In this document: positions 63,198 through 64,000 of the stretch, in pieces
Position numbering within the stretch: position 1 is the first letter of the stretch
Layout of the letters: each line of letters opens with the position of its first letter
DNA from: Strongylocentrotus droebachiensis
Taxonomy: Eukaryota > Echinodermata > Echinoidea > Camarodonta > Strongylocentrotidae
Reading direction: 5' to 3'
Assembly: GCA_035222895.1 (NCBI GenBank)
Contig: JAVYIG010007482.1
Coordinates: 37,535-101,534 of the forward strand
DNA length: 64,000 nt
Notes under the pieces: generated by a model
What the model was told of the DNA's origin: nothing
The model's input: the letters and a program-made list of their open reading frames with translations, nothing else
The model's database searches: none
Made by a program: the position numbers and the translations under genes

Positions 63198-63928
63198 ATA
63201 GTTTAGATAGATAGTTTATTGGTTTCCACAATATCTCATTTTACAAAGAGTGTAACAACATATTGAAAATGATTATTTTATACATGTACATACAATACCG
63301 GTATACACTATTTAGAATATTGTCCATTAAGTTTAACTTAAGAGATAAAGTGGCGGAGCCTATGGAAAAGCAGAGCTTGTTGTGGAAAGGCTCCTTAAAC
63401 TAAAAATGACATAATTAACTAAAGTAAAGTTTATAAAATACAAATACACGCTAAAACAGGGAAAGGGAGATTACAGGGATACATGAACCGATACTCACAA
63501 TTAACTACAAAAGACAAGGAAAGGGGAAGGGAATATATCTGCAGCTTATTGAAACAATATTACAATATAGTTTGTTCTCGATATGAGTATATTATAAACC
63601 TAGTTGGTATGGTCATACCGTTAGTTACTCATTGTAATGAACACAATTATACAGTTTGGAGACAAGAATAGTCAGGAATCAGGAATGACAATATGTATTC
63701 AAATAATAACTTTTCAATTTTCTTCTGAATACATGTACACTTACAGACCTTTTAATCACCGAATCGAGAGAATTCCAAAACTTAGGACCTGTATATATTA
63801 AGGTGTTTTGAGCAAAGCTTGTTCTCGTTCTAGGAAGGTGATAGGAAAACGCCTGTCGGGTAGAATATTCGTAGACTTGATTTATTTTCTTAAACAAATA
63901 AGATAGTGCCTGGGGCAGTTCGTTGTTA
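63198..63928 (-). mobile_element. Truncated retrotransposon inside the minisatellite, copy 2
   Basis: Almost identical to 61887-62617 at an offset of 1311 bp, including the same cut at the 5' end. The only differences I noticed are single bases (such as CAAAATTATA against CACAATTATA). It was therefore copied with the array, not inserted again. Confidence 0.9.
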
Positions 63929-64000
63929 TCCAGAACCCGCAGGAAACCAGGGCATCTTGACGCCTGACACAGGTCTAGATGTCCAGAACCCGCAGGAAAC
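63929..64000. repeat. 53-bp minisatellite, start of the third block
   Basis: The units resume with CCAGGGCATCTTGACGCCTG and AGGTCTAGATGTCC, the same variant pair that follows copy 1 (62636-62675). The array continues beyond the window. Confidence 0.9.

Overview
The window looks like nuclear DNA of an animal: two spliced genes with GT-AG introns of 0.4-8 kb, a tRNA-derived SINE, several families of decayed non-LTR retrotransposons, many miniature inverted-repeat elements, minisatellites and long G/C, CT and CA runs in an AT-rich background. The style suggests a marine invertebrate, possibly an echinoderm, but the sequence alone does not prove this.

The window is built around a pair of sodium/solute cotransporter genes (SLC5, SGLT-like) facing each other tail to tail. 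Gene A (+ strand, 4277-35361) is complete. Its thirteen exons join in frame to a 694-residue protein that keeps the sugar- and Na+-site residues of the family. Gene B (- strand, 58674-47287) has exons 3-13 with every junction, phase and exon length identical to A. Its exons 1 and 2 are not found before the window ends. By hand count A and B differ at about 48 of 631 residues, so B is a diverged paralogue, not an allele. B has Leu at the position equivalent to the sugar-stacking Trp of SGLT1. Recognisable homology runs from about 8.9 kb (A) and 59.75 kb (B) inwards past the 3' UTRs and into the spacer, so the locus is a large interrupted inverted duplication.

Layout. 1-1243: a 95-bp GC-rich minisatellite, with decayed inverted relics at 3.1-3.4 kb. 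1.25-3.1 kb: homopolymer-rich repeat debris. 3.75-4.0 kb: a hairpin element and a likely promoter. 4.3-36.25 kb: gene A, with introns inflated by insertions. 36.5-45.5 kb: spacer with a 95-bp repeat on both sides (4 units near A, 9 near B), smaller direct and inverted repeats, and a 1.4-kb TA-flanked element. 46.4-58.7 kb: compact gene B. 58.7-60.9 kb: diverged intron 2 of B and a retroelement fragment. 60.9-64 kb: a 53-bp minisatellite whose units can form hairpins, amplified with a retrotransposon tail into a 1311-bp higher-order repeat.

Two themes stand out. First, tandem repeats repeatedly begin at exon-intron junctions of these genes. Five in-frame copies of the end of exon 4 each carry a splice donor. 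Older 33-nt pseudo-exons lie downstream in both paralogues. Intron 7 holds an array whose unit is the donor sequence itself, and intron 11 holds another junction-proximal array. Second, each paralogue is a natural empty-site control for the other. This exposes clean insertions with 8-bp, TTA, TTAA, TA and unusual 10-13-bp target duplications, nearly all in A or the spacer.
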